From positions 5,001,501 to 5,065,500 of the forward strand of contig NZ_MWQN01000001.1 of NCBI RefSeq assembly GCF_002024165.1: a stretch of 64,000 nucleotides of DNA, in the 5' to 3' direction. The notes beneath the pieces were generated by a model. It saw only the letters and a program-made list of their open reading frames with translations. It ran no database searches and was not told where the DNA came from. Both the position numbers and the translations under genes were made by a program. Positions 37,404-45,898 of this stretch are shown here, one piece after another; within the stretch, counting starts at the first letter, position 1, and the number at the start of each line of letters is the position of its first letter. The stretch is from Embleya scabrispora (GTDB lineage: Bacteria; Actinomycetota; Actinomycetes; Streptomycetales; Streptomycetaceae).

Positions 37404-37700
37404 GTGGCTTCCTTCCGCGGGCTGTGATGCGTGCCTACCGAAGGGACGAGACGGCCGTCGGCCGATCCCGCGGTACCACCCTTCTTGGCCGCGCGCCGCC
37501 CGATCCGCCAACCGTGCCCGGGCGGGCACAACCCTCTCGTCTGCGCGAGGGCCGGTTCTACGGGTCGCTCCGCAGCCGGACCGACCTTTCCTCCGACAGC
37601 TCCGGGGTGATCTTCACCTCGCGCACACCCCCGGGCTCACACCGTCCCCGGGTCGCTGGCGGCTGCGTGCGACGCTACTCGTCCCCATCGACACCGTCTC
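37404..37700 (-). promoter_or_regulatory. Isoleucine T-box leader of ileS (translational type)
   Basis: On the minus strand, the T-box bulge sequence GGGTGGTACCGCGG is at 37481-37468. Farther 5', GAGGTGAAGATCACC places an AUC isoleucine specifier at 37611-37609. GAAGGG (37484-37479) can pair with CCCTTC (37445-37440) as antisequestrator; the same CCCTTC can instead pair with GAAGG inside the Shine-Dalgarno GGAAGGAAG (37416-37408). This mutually exclusive pairing fits actinobacterial ileS T-boxes that respond to uncharged tRNA-Ile by freeing the ribosome site. A TACAAT at 37715-37710 is a plausible -10. Confidence 0.88.
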
Positions 37701-37935
37701 GCTCTGCGGATTGTACGACCCGCGCGGACCCTCGCGCCTCCGAGTTCACCCGACCCCAGGTGCATAACGATCCGCTCGGGAACCGGTAACGAACGGGACA
37801 CGTAGAAGAGGGATAAGCGTGGTTGCGTCTGGGCACAACCGATTTACGTCGCCGCCCCGGCGCAATCAGTGACGGGACGGCGCGTCCGGTTGTCCGGAGC
37901 GACCCATCCCTAAGCGAAACAAGGGGGCCGTGAAC

Positions 37936-38496
37936 ATGACGGATACAGAGAAGGCGAGTGGCGGGCGGACGCGTCGTGCGACCACGACGGCCGCGCCGCG
38001 AGCCTCGGTACGGGGAGGAACGGGACGCACCGTGAAGGCGACTGCACACGTGACGACCTCGACCGCGATGCTCCCGACACCGCCGAGCGGGTTCCATGAG
38101 CCGACGATGTACATCGTCCGGCCGGGGGAGGACCCCTGGGACGACGCGGAGCTGCGCGAGGTGCGCGAGGGCCTGATCGAGACCGCGCACGAACTGCGCG
38201 CGGAGATCGCCGTGTCGGAGAACGGCATCGCCGATCTGCTGCGCGACTCGGGGGAGGGCGCGGGCGACGATCAGGCGGACACCGGGACCAAGAACTTCGA
38301 GCGCGAGCACGAGATGTCCCTGACCAACAACGCGCGTGGCATGCTGCTCCAGTCGGAGAAGGCGCTGCGGCGCCTCGCCGACGGGACATACGGGGCCTGC
38401 GAGTCGTGTGGTTCGGCCATCGGCAAGGCACGCCTGCAGGCGTTCCCGCGTGCGACCCTGTGTGTGACCTGCAAGCAGCGCGAAGAGCGCCGGTAG
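37936..38496 (+). CDS. TraR/DksA C4-type zinc finger protein
   Basis: 186 residues. ATG 37936 sits 8 bp after AAGGGGG; an in-frame GTG at 37930 is too close to it. The first 60 residues are Thr/Arg/Ala-rich. The core starts at [25 protein letters not shown], continues as a coiled coil, and ends in [42 protein letters not shown], whose CESC and CVTC pairs bind zinc as in DksA/TraR. Such proteins may act in the RNA polymerase secondary channel. The role of this actinobacterial branch is not known. It lies between ileS and lspA. Confidence 0.88.
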   Translation: MTDTEKASGGRTRRATTTAAPRASVRGGTGRTVKATAHVTTSTAMLPTPPSGFHEPTMYIVRPGEDPWDDAELREVREGLIETAHELRAEIAVSENGIADLLRDSGEGAGDDQADTGTKNFEREHEMSLTNNARGMLLQSEKALRRLADGTYGACESCGSAIGKARLQAFPRATLCVTCKQREERR

Positions 38497-38527
38497 CCGC
38501 CGCGGCCGCCGGCGGCGCGTCCGAGGA

Positions 38528-39370
38528 CTGGAGCACGCCATCGGCACCGGAGCGGAACGACGGGAAGACGCGGAGTCGCAGGCCCCCGCGGGGGAGCCGG
38601 ACACCGGGGCGACCGGGGGCGGGGCGGGCGGCGACGAGCCGACCGCGCCCGCCGGTTCGCGTACCCGTCGCTACATCCTGGTCCTGCTCGGGGTCGCGGC
38701 CGTCGCCTACGCCCTGGACCTGATCAGCAAGCTGATCGTGGTGAAGAAGCTCGAATACCACGCCCCGATCGACATCCTCGGCGACTGGCTCCAGTTCCGG
38801 GCCACCCGCAACGCGGGCGCGGCGTTCGGCATGGGCCAGGGTCTGACCATCGTGCTCACGGTGATCGCCAGCGCGGTGATCGTGGTGATCCTGCGGCTGG
38901 CCCGCAAGCTGAACAGCCTGCCCTGGGCGATCGCCCTCGGCTTGCTGCTCGGCGGTGCGCTCGGCAACCTCACCGACCGGATCTTCCGCTCGCCCAGCGT
39001 GTTCGAGGGCCACGTGGTGGACTTCATCGCGCCCAAGCACTTCGCGATCTTCAACCTGGCGGACTCGGCGATCGTGGTGGGCGGCTGCCTGATCGTGCTG
39101 CTGTCGTTCCTGGGTCTGCAGCCGGACGGTACGCGGGAGGGCGACGACGAGGGCGGGGACGACGAAGGCGGGGAAGAGGGCGCGGACGAGGCGTCGGCGA
39201 AGGCCGAGGCCGGCCGTGCTGCCGGGAACGGGGTCGTGGACGCGCCCGCCGGGGCCACGCGGGCGTCCGCGGCGGCGTCCTCCGGGACCGCCGAGCGGGC
39301 GGCCGAGGACCGGGACGGTGACCACGCCGTCGAGTCCGGTCCGGATGCCGGGCATACTCGTATCTCGTGA
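38528..39370 (+). CDS. lspA: Lipoprotein signal peptidase (signal peptidase II); start codon unclear
   Basis: Aspartic protease of the membrane that cleaves prolipoproteins. The catalytic aspartates are in LGNLTDRIF and [12 protein letters not shown]; four membrane helices are predicted, the first being [23 protein letters not shown]. That helix lies upstream of the first ordinary start (GTG 38738). Between the preceding stop at 38494 and 38737 there is no ATG, GTG or TTG in any frame. The listed start is CTG 38528; ATC 38540 is another possibility, as is a base error or an indel. From 38528 the protein would have 280 residues, including an acidic C-terminal tail ([21 protein letters not shown]) that is not part of the catalytic fold. 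It overlaps the next gene by four bases. Confidence 0.85.
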   Translation: MEHAIGTGAERREDAESQAPAGEPDTGATGGGAGGDEPTAPAGSRTRRYILVLLGVAAVAYALDLISKLIVVKKLEYHAPIDILGDWLQFRATRNAGAAFGMGQGLTIVLTVIASAVIVVILRLARKLNSLPWAIALGLLLGGALGNLTDRIFRSPSVFEGHVVDFIAPKHFAIFNLADSAIVVGGCLIVLLSFLGLQPDGTREGDDEGGDDEGGEEGADEASAKAEAGRAAGNGVVDAPAGATRASAAASSGTAERAAEDRDGDHAVESGPDAGHTRIS

Positions 39371-40311
39371 CTGTCAATCCCGGCTCCCCCGAAATCCGCA
39401 CGCTTCCCGTTCCCGACGGCCTCGAAGGCGAGCGGGTCGATGCCGCGCTCTCGCGGATGTTCGGCTTCTCGCGCACCAAGGCGGCCGAGCTGGCCGCCGC
39501 CGGGAAGGTGCAGCTCGACGGCCGGGCGGCGGGCAAGTCCGACCGGGTGGTCGGCGGAGCCTGGATCGAGGTCGAGATGCCGGGCGTGCCCCGGCCGGTG
39601 CAGCTCGTCGCCGAACCCGTGCCCGGCATGCGGATCGTGCACGACGACGACCACATCGTGGTGATCGACAAGCCGATCGGCGTCGCCGCGCACCCCAGCC
39701 CCGGCTGGACCGGCACCACCGTGGTGGGCGGCCTCGCGGCGGCCGGCTACCGGATCTCCACCTCCGGCGCGGCCGAGCGCCAGGGCGTGGTGCACCGCCT
39801 GGACGTGGGCACCTCGGGGCTGATGGTGGTGGCCAAGTCCGAGCGCGCCTACACGCTGCTCAAGCAGCAGTTCCGCGACCGCACGGTGGACAAGCGCTAC
39901 CACGCGCTGGTTCAGGGCCACCCGGACCCGCACACGGGCACCATCGACGCGCCGATCGACCGGCACCCCACGCACGACTACAAGTGGGCCGTGGTGATGG
40001 GCGGCAAGCCCAGCGTCACGCACTACGACACGATCGAGGCGTTCCGCGCCGCGAGTCTGCTGTCGATCAAGCTGGAGACCGGGCGCACCCACCAGATCCG
40101 GGTGCACATGGCGGCGCTGCGGCACCCGTGCGTGGGCGACCTGACCTACGGCGCGGATCCGACGCTGTCCAAGCGGCTGGGCCTGGAGCGGCAGTGGCTG
40201 CACGCGGTGAGCCTGGCCTTCGAGCACCCCGGCGACGGTACGTGGGTGCGGTACGAGAGCGGCTACCCGGCAGACCTGACCGCGACCCTCGAGCGGGTCA
40301 CCGACAAGTGA
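39367..40311 (+). CDS. RluA family pseudouridine synthase
   Basis: 314 residues from GTG 39367, overlapping lspA. An S4 RNA-binding domain lies at about 20-75 ([31 protein letters not shown]). The catalytic domain has [17 protein letters not shown] with the nucleophilic aspartate, and [26 protein letters not shown]. The arrangement is that of RluC/RluD enzymes that isomerise uridines of 23S rRNA. Position next to lspA is conserved widely (ylyB type). The exact target site cannot be assigned. Confidence 0.93.
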   Translation: MTVNPGSPEIRTLPVPDGLEGERVDAALSRMFGFSRTKAAELAAAGKVQLDGRAAGKSDRVVGGAWIEVEMPGVPRPVQLVAEPVPGMRIVHDDDHIVVIDKPIGVAAHPSPGWTGTTVVGGLAAAGYRISTSGAAERQGVVHRLDVGTSGLMVVAKSERAYTLLKQQFRDRTVDKRYHALVQGHPDPHTGTIDAPIDRHPTHDYKWAVVMGGKPSVTHYDTIEAFRAASLLSIKLETGRTHQIRVHMAALRHPCVGDLTYGADPTLSKRLGLERQWLHAVSLAFEHPGDGTWVRYESGYPADLTATLERVTDK

Positions 40312-40333
40312 GGCGGGTCACCGGCAGGTGAGG
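40294..40333 (+). repeat. 20 bp tandem duplication at the end of the pseudouridine synthase gene
   Basis: CGGGTCACCGACAAGTGAGG (40294-40313) is followed at once by CGGGTCACCGGCAGGTGAGG (40314-40333), and a decayed third copy may follow to about 40354. Each contains the TGA that ends the gene in the first copy. Confidence 0.7.
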
Positions 40334-40436
40334 CCGGGTTTCCGACCGGTGAGGCAATTGCCCGCCGGCCGGTGATTCGGCGGAGATTCGGGGAAGCCTC
40401 CAAGATCGAATCGCAGTCGATCGGTCCGGGGGTGGA

Positions 40437-42026
40437 GTGGCCCAGCTCACGCTGCTGTTTCTGTTGATGTTCGGCACGGTCGTGGTGGTGCCGCTCGCGG
40501 GCCGATTGCGGCTGCCCTTTCCGGTGCTGCTGACGCTGTACGGCGTGCTGCTCGGGTGGCTGCCGTTCGTGCCCAACCTGCGGATCGACCCCGACCTGCT
40601 GCTGCCACTGCTGTTGCCGCCGCTGTTGTACGCGGCGGCGCAGCGGTCGAGTTGGCGCGAGTTCGCGGCCAACGCCCGACCGATCACGCTGCTCGCGGTC
40701 GCGCTCGTGCTGGTGACCACGGCGGCGGTGGCGGCCGTGGCGGATGCGATGATCCCCGGGCTGCCGCTGGCGGGCGCGGTCGCGCTGGGCGCGCTGGTGG
40801 CGCCGCCGGATCCGGTGGCGGCTACGGCGGTGGCCGGGAGTCTGCGGTTGCCGCGGCGGCTGGTGGCGATCCTGGAGGGCGAGGGGCTGTTCAACGACGT
40901 CACCTCGCTCGTGCTCTACCAGGTCGCGGTCGCGGCGGTGGTGGGCGGTACGTTCTCGCCCGTCGAGGCGGCGGGCATGTTGGCGCTGTCCGCGGTGGTC
41001 GGCGTCGGGATCGGCTTCGCGGTCGGGCTGGCCGGGCGGTTGTTGCTCGGCCGGCTGGACGAGCCCACGCTGCAGACGCTGCTCACCCTCCTGGTGCCGT
41101 TCCTGGCCTACGTGGTCGCCGACGAACTGCACGGCTCGGGCGTGCTCGCGGTGTTGACCACGGCGTTCTATCTGGGCTCGGTCGCCGAGGACGCGGACAA
41201 CGTGGTCGGCAGGCTCACCGGGCGCTCGTTCTGGGAGGTCGTGGACCTGGTCGTGACCGGTGTCGCGTTCGGGGTGATCGGTCTGGAGATGTGGGAGATC
41301 TTCCACGATCTGCGGGGCGATCGGGGCCGGCTGTTCCTGGAGGCGGGCGCGGTGGTGCTGACCCTGATCGTGGTGCGGGGCCTGTGGTTGTTCCCGGTCG
41401 CGGCGCTGGCGCGGCGCCTGCACGCACGGCTGCCGACCACCGGCGAGACCCAGACCCCGGATCCGCGCGAGACCGTGGTGGTGTGGTGGGCCGGGATGCG
41501 CGGCGTGGTGACGATCGCGCTCGCGCTGGCGCTGCCGCTGACCACCGACGCCGGTGACGCCTTCCCGGAGCGGCAACGACTGGTCGCGATCGCGTTCTGC
41601 GTGATCGTGGTGACGCTGCTGCTCCAAGGGGTCAGCCTGCCGTGGTTGGTGCGCCGGCTCGGGGTCTCGGAGACGGACGATGCGGAGAGCCACGAGGAGC
41701 GTCGGATCGCGGCGGCGGCGACGAAGGCCGCACTGCGTCGGCTGCGCGAACTGGACGAGCAGCGCGATCTCCCGGACGAGATGGTGCAGCGGTTGCGGGC
41801 CCGGCAGAAGGCGCTCCTGGCCGAGTTGAAGCCGGAGGGCATGGGCGAGGAACTGGCGGACGCGGTGGTCGAGCGCTCGCGGCGGATCAAGCTCCTGCAC
41901 GAGATCGAGGCCGAGATGACGGCGGCGGCGCGGCGCGAGGTGATTGCGGCTCGGGGGCGCCGAGGGGTCGACCCGGCCGCGGCCGACCGGGTCCTGCGGC
42001 GGCTGGATCTGCGCAGCGTGCGGTGA
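40437..42026 (+). CDS. Na+/H+ antiporter, CPA1 family
   Basis: 529 residues from GTG 40437. About twelve membrane helices; the transport-site region is LGALVAPPDPVAATAVAGSLRLPRRLVAILEGEGLFNDVTSLVLYQ, with the paired aspartate-type motif of CPA1 exchangers, and VVVWWAGMRGVVTIALALALPL later. The last 120 residues form a cytoplasmic, helical, Arg/Glu-rich tail (RRLRELDEQRDLPDEMVQRLRARQKALLAELKPEG). It would exchange cytoplasmic Na+ or K+ for protons; the ion is not predictable. Confidence 0.92.
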   Translation: MAQLTLLFLLMFGTVVVVPLAGRLRLPFPVLLTLYGVLLGWLPFVPNLRIDPDLLLPLLLPPLLYAAAQRSSWREFAANARPITLLAVALVLVTTAAVAAVADAMIPGLPLAGAVALGALVAPPDPVAATAVAGSLRLPRRLVAILEGEGLFNDVTSLVLYQVAVAAVVGGTFSPVEAAGMLALSAVVGVGIGFAVGLAGRLLLGRLDEPTLQTLLTLLVPFLAYVVADELHGSGVLAVLTTAFYLGSVAEDADNVVGRLTGRSFWEVVDLVVTGVAFGVIGLEMWEIFHDLRGDRGRLFLEAGAVVLTLIVVRGLWLFPVAALARRLHARLPTTGETQTPDPRETVVVWWAGMRGVVTIALALALPLTTDAGDAFPERQRLVAIAFCVIVVTLLLQGVSLPWLVRRLGVSETDDAESHEERRIAAAATKAALRRLRELDEQRDLPDEMVQRLRARQKALLAELKPEGMGEELADAVVERSRRIKLLHEIEAEMTAAARREVIAARGRRGVDPAAADRVLRRLDLRSVR

Positions 42027-42229
42027 GGCGATGCCGCTTCCGGGGGCCCTTGCCGAGCTCGGCCCCTCGGAGGTGGGCCGTCCTCAAACGCCGGACGGGC
42101 TGTGTTTGGGGTTGCGTTCGGTGTTTGACGTCGTCGTTCGCAGGCGCCTGCGGCGGGCTGGGGGCGGTTGGGGTCGGTATTGTTGGGGGTTTGTTGTTTG
42201 GGGATTGGTCTTCGGAAGGAATCGTTCTC
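42027..42229 (+). other. T/G-rich leader with one copy of the dispersed repeat
   Basis: 203 bp without a gene. TCCTCAAACGCCGGACGGGCTG (42081-42102) matches the unit that is tandemly repeated at 58964-59244. The following 120 bp are richer in T than the rest of the window (GTTTGGGGTTGCG, TTGTTGGGGGTTTGTTGTTTGG) and lead to GGAAGGA, the ribosome site of the next gene. Confidence 0.6.
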
Positions 42230-42829
42230 GTGGCCCGCATCGTGTTGTTTCACTCGGCCTATGGGCTGCGGCCCGCTGTTCAGGATGCGGCCGGGTGGTT
42301 GCGGGGGCTCGGGCACGAGGTGGTTGTGCCGGATCTGTATGACGGGCGTTGCACCGAGTCCATCGAGGAGGGGATGGAGATCAAGGATGAGATCGGTGCG
42401 GACGAGTTGATCCGGCGCGCGGTGAAGGTGGCTGCCGGGCTCGGTGAGGGGCTTGTGTATGCCGGGTTCTCGCTGGGGGCCTCGATCGCGCAGAACGCCG
42501 TGTTCGCGGATCGTACGGCGGCCGGCCTGTTGATGTTTCACGGCACCTCCGACCTGCGTGAGGACGCCGTGACGGAGGTGCCGGTGCAGTTGCATGTGGC
42601 CGAGCCGGATCCGTTCGAGACCGAGGACTGGCTGGGGACCTGGTACCTGGGCATGCGCCGCGCCGGGGCCGATGTGGAGATCCACCGCTACCGGGGCGCC
42701 GGTCACCTGTTCACCGATCCCGGGCTGCCGGACTACGACCGCGAGGCCGCCTCGCGGGCCTGGGCGATCGCCTCGGACTTCCTCAGCGAGATCGACTCGG
42801 CCGCGGCGGCCGCGGCGGCCAACGACTGA
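42230..42829 (+). CDS. Dienelactone hydrolase family alpha/beta hydrolase
   Basis: 199 residues from GTG 42230 behind GGAAGGA. ARIVLFHSAYGLRPAVQDAAGWLRGLGHEVVVPDLYDG is the N-terminal family motif. The nucleophile elbow GFSLGAS carries serine (S81), where classical dienelactone hydrolases have cysteine. The acid is probably in HVAEPDPFETEDW, and the histidine is in GAGHLFTDPGLPDYD. Substrate unknown; a small esterase is likely. The last 97 bp overlap the end of the MscS gene on the other strand. Codon use in the first third is slightly less GC-rich than in neighbouring genes. Confidence 0.88.
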   Translation: MARIVLFHSAYGLRPAVQDAAGWLRGLGHEVVVPDLYDGRCTESIEEGMEIKDEIGADELIRRAVKVAAGLGEGLVYAGFSLGASIAQNAVFADRTAAGLLMFHGTSDLREDAVTEVPVQLHVAEPDPFETEDWLGTWYLGMRRAGADVEIHRYRGAGHLFTDPGLPDYDREAASRAWAIASDFLSEIDSAAAAAAAND

Positions 42830-43983
42830 GGCTTCTTGGCCAGGCTCACGTACTTGCGCGGACCGGTCTGCGCCGGCACCTGCGGGATCGGGCGCGCCTT
42901 CGCGAAGCGCCCGTTTCCGCTGTACGGGCCCACCGCCTCGTTGCCCAGCGGCGCGGGCGCGGTGGCGATTCGGGGCAGCGCGTACGGGTGTTCGCGGCGC
43001 AGGTAGTCGAGCAGCTTCTCGCGGACCTCGCAGCGCAGCGTCCACAGGTCGTCGGAGTCGCGGGCGGTGACCACCGCGCGGATCAGGATCGTGGTCGGCG
43101 TGGTGTCGGTGACGTACAGGCTCCAGCCTTGGCCGTCCCACAGGCCGGTGTCCTTGAGGATCCGGTGCAGTTCGTCGCGCAGTTCGCCCACCGGCGCCGA
43201 GTGGTCCAGGTGCAGGAACACCGTCCCGGTCATCCGGGTGTCGGTGCGCGACCAGTTCTCGAACGGCCGCGAGGTGAAGTAGGACACAGGCATCACGATC
43301 CGGCGCTGGTCCCACGTGTTGACCACCAGGTAGGTCAGGGTGATCTCCTCGATGGTGCCCATCTCCTGGTTGACCACCACCGAGTCGCCGATCCGGACCA
43401 TGTCGCTGAACGCGATCTGCAACCCGGCGAACAGGTTGGCCAGCGCGCTCTGCGCGGCCAGACCGGCCACCACGCCGAGCAGGCCGGCGGAGGCGAGCAG
43501 GCTGGTTCCGATCGTCTTCATGCCCGGGAAGGTCATGATCATCGCGGCGAAGGTGATGATCCCGACGATCGCCACCGCGGTGCGTCGGATCAGCGCGATC
43601 TGGGTCTGTATCCGGCGCACCCGGCCGGTGTCCGTCGCGTTCGCCGCGTAGCGCTCGAACGAGGTGTTCACCAGCAGGGTCACCGCGTGCACGATCAGCC
43701 ACGCGCAGGCCGCGATCACCGCGAGCACCAGGATGTGCCGGATCATGCCCCGACTGCGCTCGGGCAGCGCGGCGGCGGGCTCGGCGAGCAACAACATCGA
43801 GGTGCCGAGGGTCGCCACGATCGAGGCGCGGCCGCGCCGCGCCATCGACCACAGTGGTCCGGTCAGTGGTTTGCGGGTCTGTACTTCGCGGGCCAGGCGA
43901 GCCATTCCCCAGGTCACCAGGCCCGTGAAGGCGATCACCGAGACGAGCACGATCAGCGGGCGAAGTATGTGCCACACGTCCAC
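42733..43983 (-). CDS. Mechanosensitive ion channel, MscS family
   Basis: 416 residues from GTG 43983, which follows GGGAGG by 8 bp; the frame is open further upstream but that part lacks membrane character. Membrane helices lie at about 6-25, 60-75, 82-105 and 135-155. The pore helix and beta domain are LLASAGLLGVVAGLAAQSALANLFAGLQIAFSDMVRIGDSVVVNQEMGTIEEITLTYLVVNTWDQRRIVMPVSYF, a clear MscS signature. The C-terminal domain ends in a basic, Ala-rich tail. It protects against osmotic downshock. The stop lies inside the convergent hydrolase gene. Confidence 0.92.
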   Translation of the reverse strand: MDVWHILRPLIVLVSVIAFTGLVTWGMARLAREVQTRKPLTGPLWSMARRGRASIVATLGTSMLLLAEPAAALPERSRGMIRHILVLAVIAACAWLIVHAVTLLVNTSFERYAANATDTGRVRRIQTQIALIRRTAVAIVGIITFAAMIMTFPGMKTIGTSLLASAGLLGVVAGLAAQSALANLFAGLQIAFSDMVRIGDSVVVNQEMGTIEEITLTYLVVNTWDQRRIVMPVSYFTSRPFENWSRTDTRMTGTVFLHLDHSAPVGELRDELHRILKDTGLWDGQGWSLYVTDTTPTTILIRAVVTARDSDDLWTLRCEVREKLLDYLRREHPYALPRIATAPAPLGNEAVGPYSGNGRFAKARPIPQVPAQTGPRKYVSLAKKPQSLAAAAAAAESISLRKSEAIAQAREAASRS

Positions 43984-44137
43984 GTCGAAGGCCTCCCAGG
44001 GGCTTGTGGTCAAACCCGTACCGTACCCGAGCCCGCCGAGGTCACCCCTCGCCTCGCGGGGCGCGTGGGAGGCGTGCCGGGGGTTCACGGGGGCGGTAAC
44101 GTGCGAGTTCGGGTGGTGCACGGCACGGAGGACCGCG

Positions 44138-44776
44138 ATGTCCAAATGGACCAGGATCGGCAGGGCCGGCTTCGGCGCGGTGCGGCGCGGACAGCGGTTC
44201 CGCAGCGCCTCGCGGGCCGCGGAGCAGCGCTCCGCCGAGGCCGGCGCGACCGCCTTCGACTCGGATGTGGACACCCGGCTCACCGCGCGGCAGACCGCCC
44301 TGCTGATCCGCTATCTGGTGGGCAAGGTGGTGCTGGGCCGGCTGGAATTCGTCTTTCTGGTCAAGTATCTGCTTGTGGTGCTCGGCCTTCCGACGCTGTT
44401 TCTGTTTCCGCCGCTGGGGATCGCGCTGCTCGTCCTGTTCTGCCTCGCCGCGCTGGTGCAGTGGATGATCTCGCGGGCGATCGGGCGGCTCGCCGCCTTT
44501 CGTCGGCTGGATGCCGCCGAGGGGGAGTTGACCGACGCGGCGACCGTGTGGTGGCCCAACCTCAAGCGCGAGACCGCCCGGGTGGGCCTGCCGACCCGTC
44601 CGCTCCCGCTGCTGCGCCTCGCCGCCGCCCGGGCGACGCGGCGGCTGGACCCCGAGCGTGAGGCGGCGTTCGCGGCGATCGACTGGCGGGCGGTGCTGCC
44701 GCGCGACCAGTGGCGGCGGGCCCGGGTGCTGCTCGCCGAGGAGGCGGGCGGCGGACCGGCCGGGCGGACCGCGTAG
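44138..44776 (+). CDS. Membrane protein of unknown function
   Basis: 212 residues from ATG 44138. A basic N-terminus (SKWTRIGRAGFGAVRRGQRFRSASRAAEQR) is followed by two hydrophobic helices at about 68-85 and 88-108 (VFLVKYLLVVLGLPTLFLF, GIALLVLFCLAALVQWMI), then a soluble helical tail (AEGELTDAATVWWPNLKRETARVG, EREAAFAAIDWRAVLPRDQWRRARVLL). I do not recognise a family. It precedes the ABC transporter by 94 bp and may belong to that unit. Confidence 0.7.
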   Translation: MSKWTRIGRAGFGAVRRGQRFRSASRAAEQRSAEAGATAFDSDVDTRLTARQTALLIRYLVGKVVLGRLEFVFLVKYLLVVLGLPTLFLFPPLGIALLVLFCLAALVQWMISRAIGRLAAFRRLDAAEGELTDAATVWWPNLKRETARVGLPTRPLPLLRLAAARATRRLDPEREAAFAAIDWRAVLPRDQWRRARVLLAEEAGGGPAGRTA

Positions 44777-44869
44777 AGTCGTCTGGTCGTGTGTCACCCC
44801 GCGCGCACCTGACGCGCGTCGCGGGCCGCACGCCGTCACCACCACCTTCAGGACGACGCGCGGGGTCGG

Positions 44870-45898
44870 ATGTACAAGCTGCCCGGAACGGACGAGCGGA
44901 GCGTGACCATTCCCGGCGAGCGCGCGAACGCCGGCCCGTGCTTCACGGTGCGCGGCCTGACCAGGACCTATCGCACCGGGCGCCGGCGCGATCGGCACGT
45001 GGTCACCGCCAACGACACGATCGACCTGGACGTGCGCCGGGGCGAGATCTTCGGCCTGCTCGGACCCAACGGCGCGGGCAAGTCCACCCTGGTCCGCCAG
45101 CTCACCGGCCTGCTCCGGCCCGACTCCGGCAGCATCGACCTGCTCGGCCACGACCTGGTGCGCCGCCCCGACGTGGCCGCCCGACTGGTCGCCTACCTCG
45201 GCCAGGAGTCCGGCGCGCTGGACGAGTTGACCGTCGCCCTCGCGATCGAGACCACCGCCCGGCTGCGCGCGCTCGACGCCCACCGGGCCCGGGCCGAGCG
45301 CGACGCGGTGCTCGACGAACTCGAACTCGGCCCGATCGCGGACCGGCCGCTGAAGAAGCTCTCCGGCGGCCAGCGCCGGCTGGCCTGCGTGGCCACCGCG
45401 CTGGTGGGCGATCGGCCCGTGCTGGTCCTGGACGAGCCGACCACCGGCATGGACCCGGTCGCGCGCCGCGCGGTGTGGGCCGCGGTGGATCGCCGCCGGG
45501 CCGACAGCGGCGCCACCGTGCTCCTGGTCACCCACAACGTGATCGAGGCGGAGACCGTGCTGGACCGGGTCGCGGTGCTCGACGAGGGCCGGGTGATCGC
45601 GTGCGACACCCCCGGGGGCCTGAAGGCCATGGTCGGCGACGAGGTCCGGCTCGACCTGGTCTGGCGGGCCGACCCGCCGATGGACGACCCGGCGGTCGGT
45701 ATGCTCGCGCGCAGCGCGGTGCGCACCGGCCGACGCTGGAGCACCCGGATGGAACCGGGCATGGCCCGCGAACTGCTCGCCAGCGTCACCTCCGGGCCGG
45801 CGTTCGAGGCGCTCGACGACTTCACGCTGTCCACGCCGAGCCTGGAGGACGTCTACCTCGCGCTCGGCGGCCGCCACCAGGGACTGGTCAAGGGATGA
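44870..45898 (+). CDS. ABC transporter ATP-binding protein
   Basis: 342 residues from ATG 44870. Walker A GLLGPNGAGKSTL, Q-loop LVAYLGQESGALDELT, signature KKLSGGQRRLACVATALVGD, Walker B VLVLDEPTTGMDP and H-loop VLLVTHNVIEAE are all canonical. The C-terminal 90 residues form a DrrA-like extension. This is the ATPase of an ABC-2 type exporter; drug or lipid export is the usual role. A GTG at 44903 could also start the protein. The permease gene overlaps by four bases. Confidence 0.92.
   Translation: MYKLPGTDERSVTIPGERANAGPCFTVRGLTRTYRTGRRRDRHVVTANDTIDLDVRRGEIFGLLGPNGAGKSTLVRQLTGLLRPDSGSIDLLGHDLVRRPDVAARLVAYLGQESGALDELTVALAIETTARLRALDAHRARAERDAVLDELELGPIADRPLKKLSGGQRRLACVATALVGDRPVLVLDEPTTGMDPVARRAVWAAVDRRRADSGATVLLVTHNVIEAETVLDRVAVLDEGRVIACDTPGGLKAMVGDEVRLDLVWRADPPMDDPAVGMLARSAVRTGRRWSTRMEPGMARELLASVTSGPAFEALDDFTLSTPSLEDVYLALGGRHQGLVKG

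Noticed and set aside
37740-37935. A tRNA or small RNA gene between the T-box and the DksA/TraR-like gene
   Set aside because: No cloverleaf or convincing hairpin with terminator could be drawn.
43984-44283. Longer MscS protein starting upstream of 43983
   Set aside because: The extra 100 residues lack membrane character and overlap the divergent gene; GTG 43983 has a good ribosome site.
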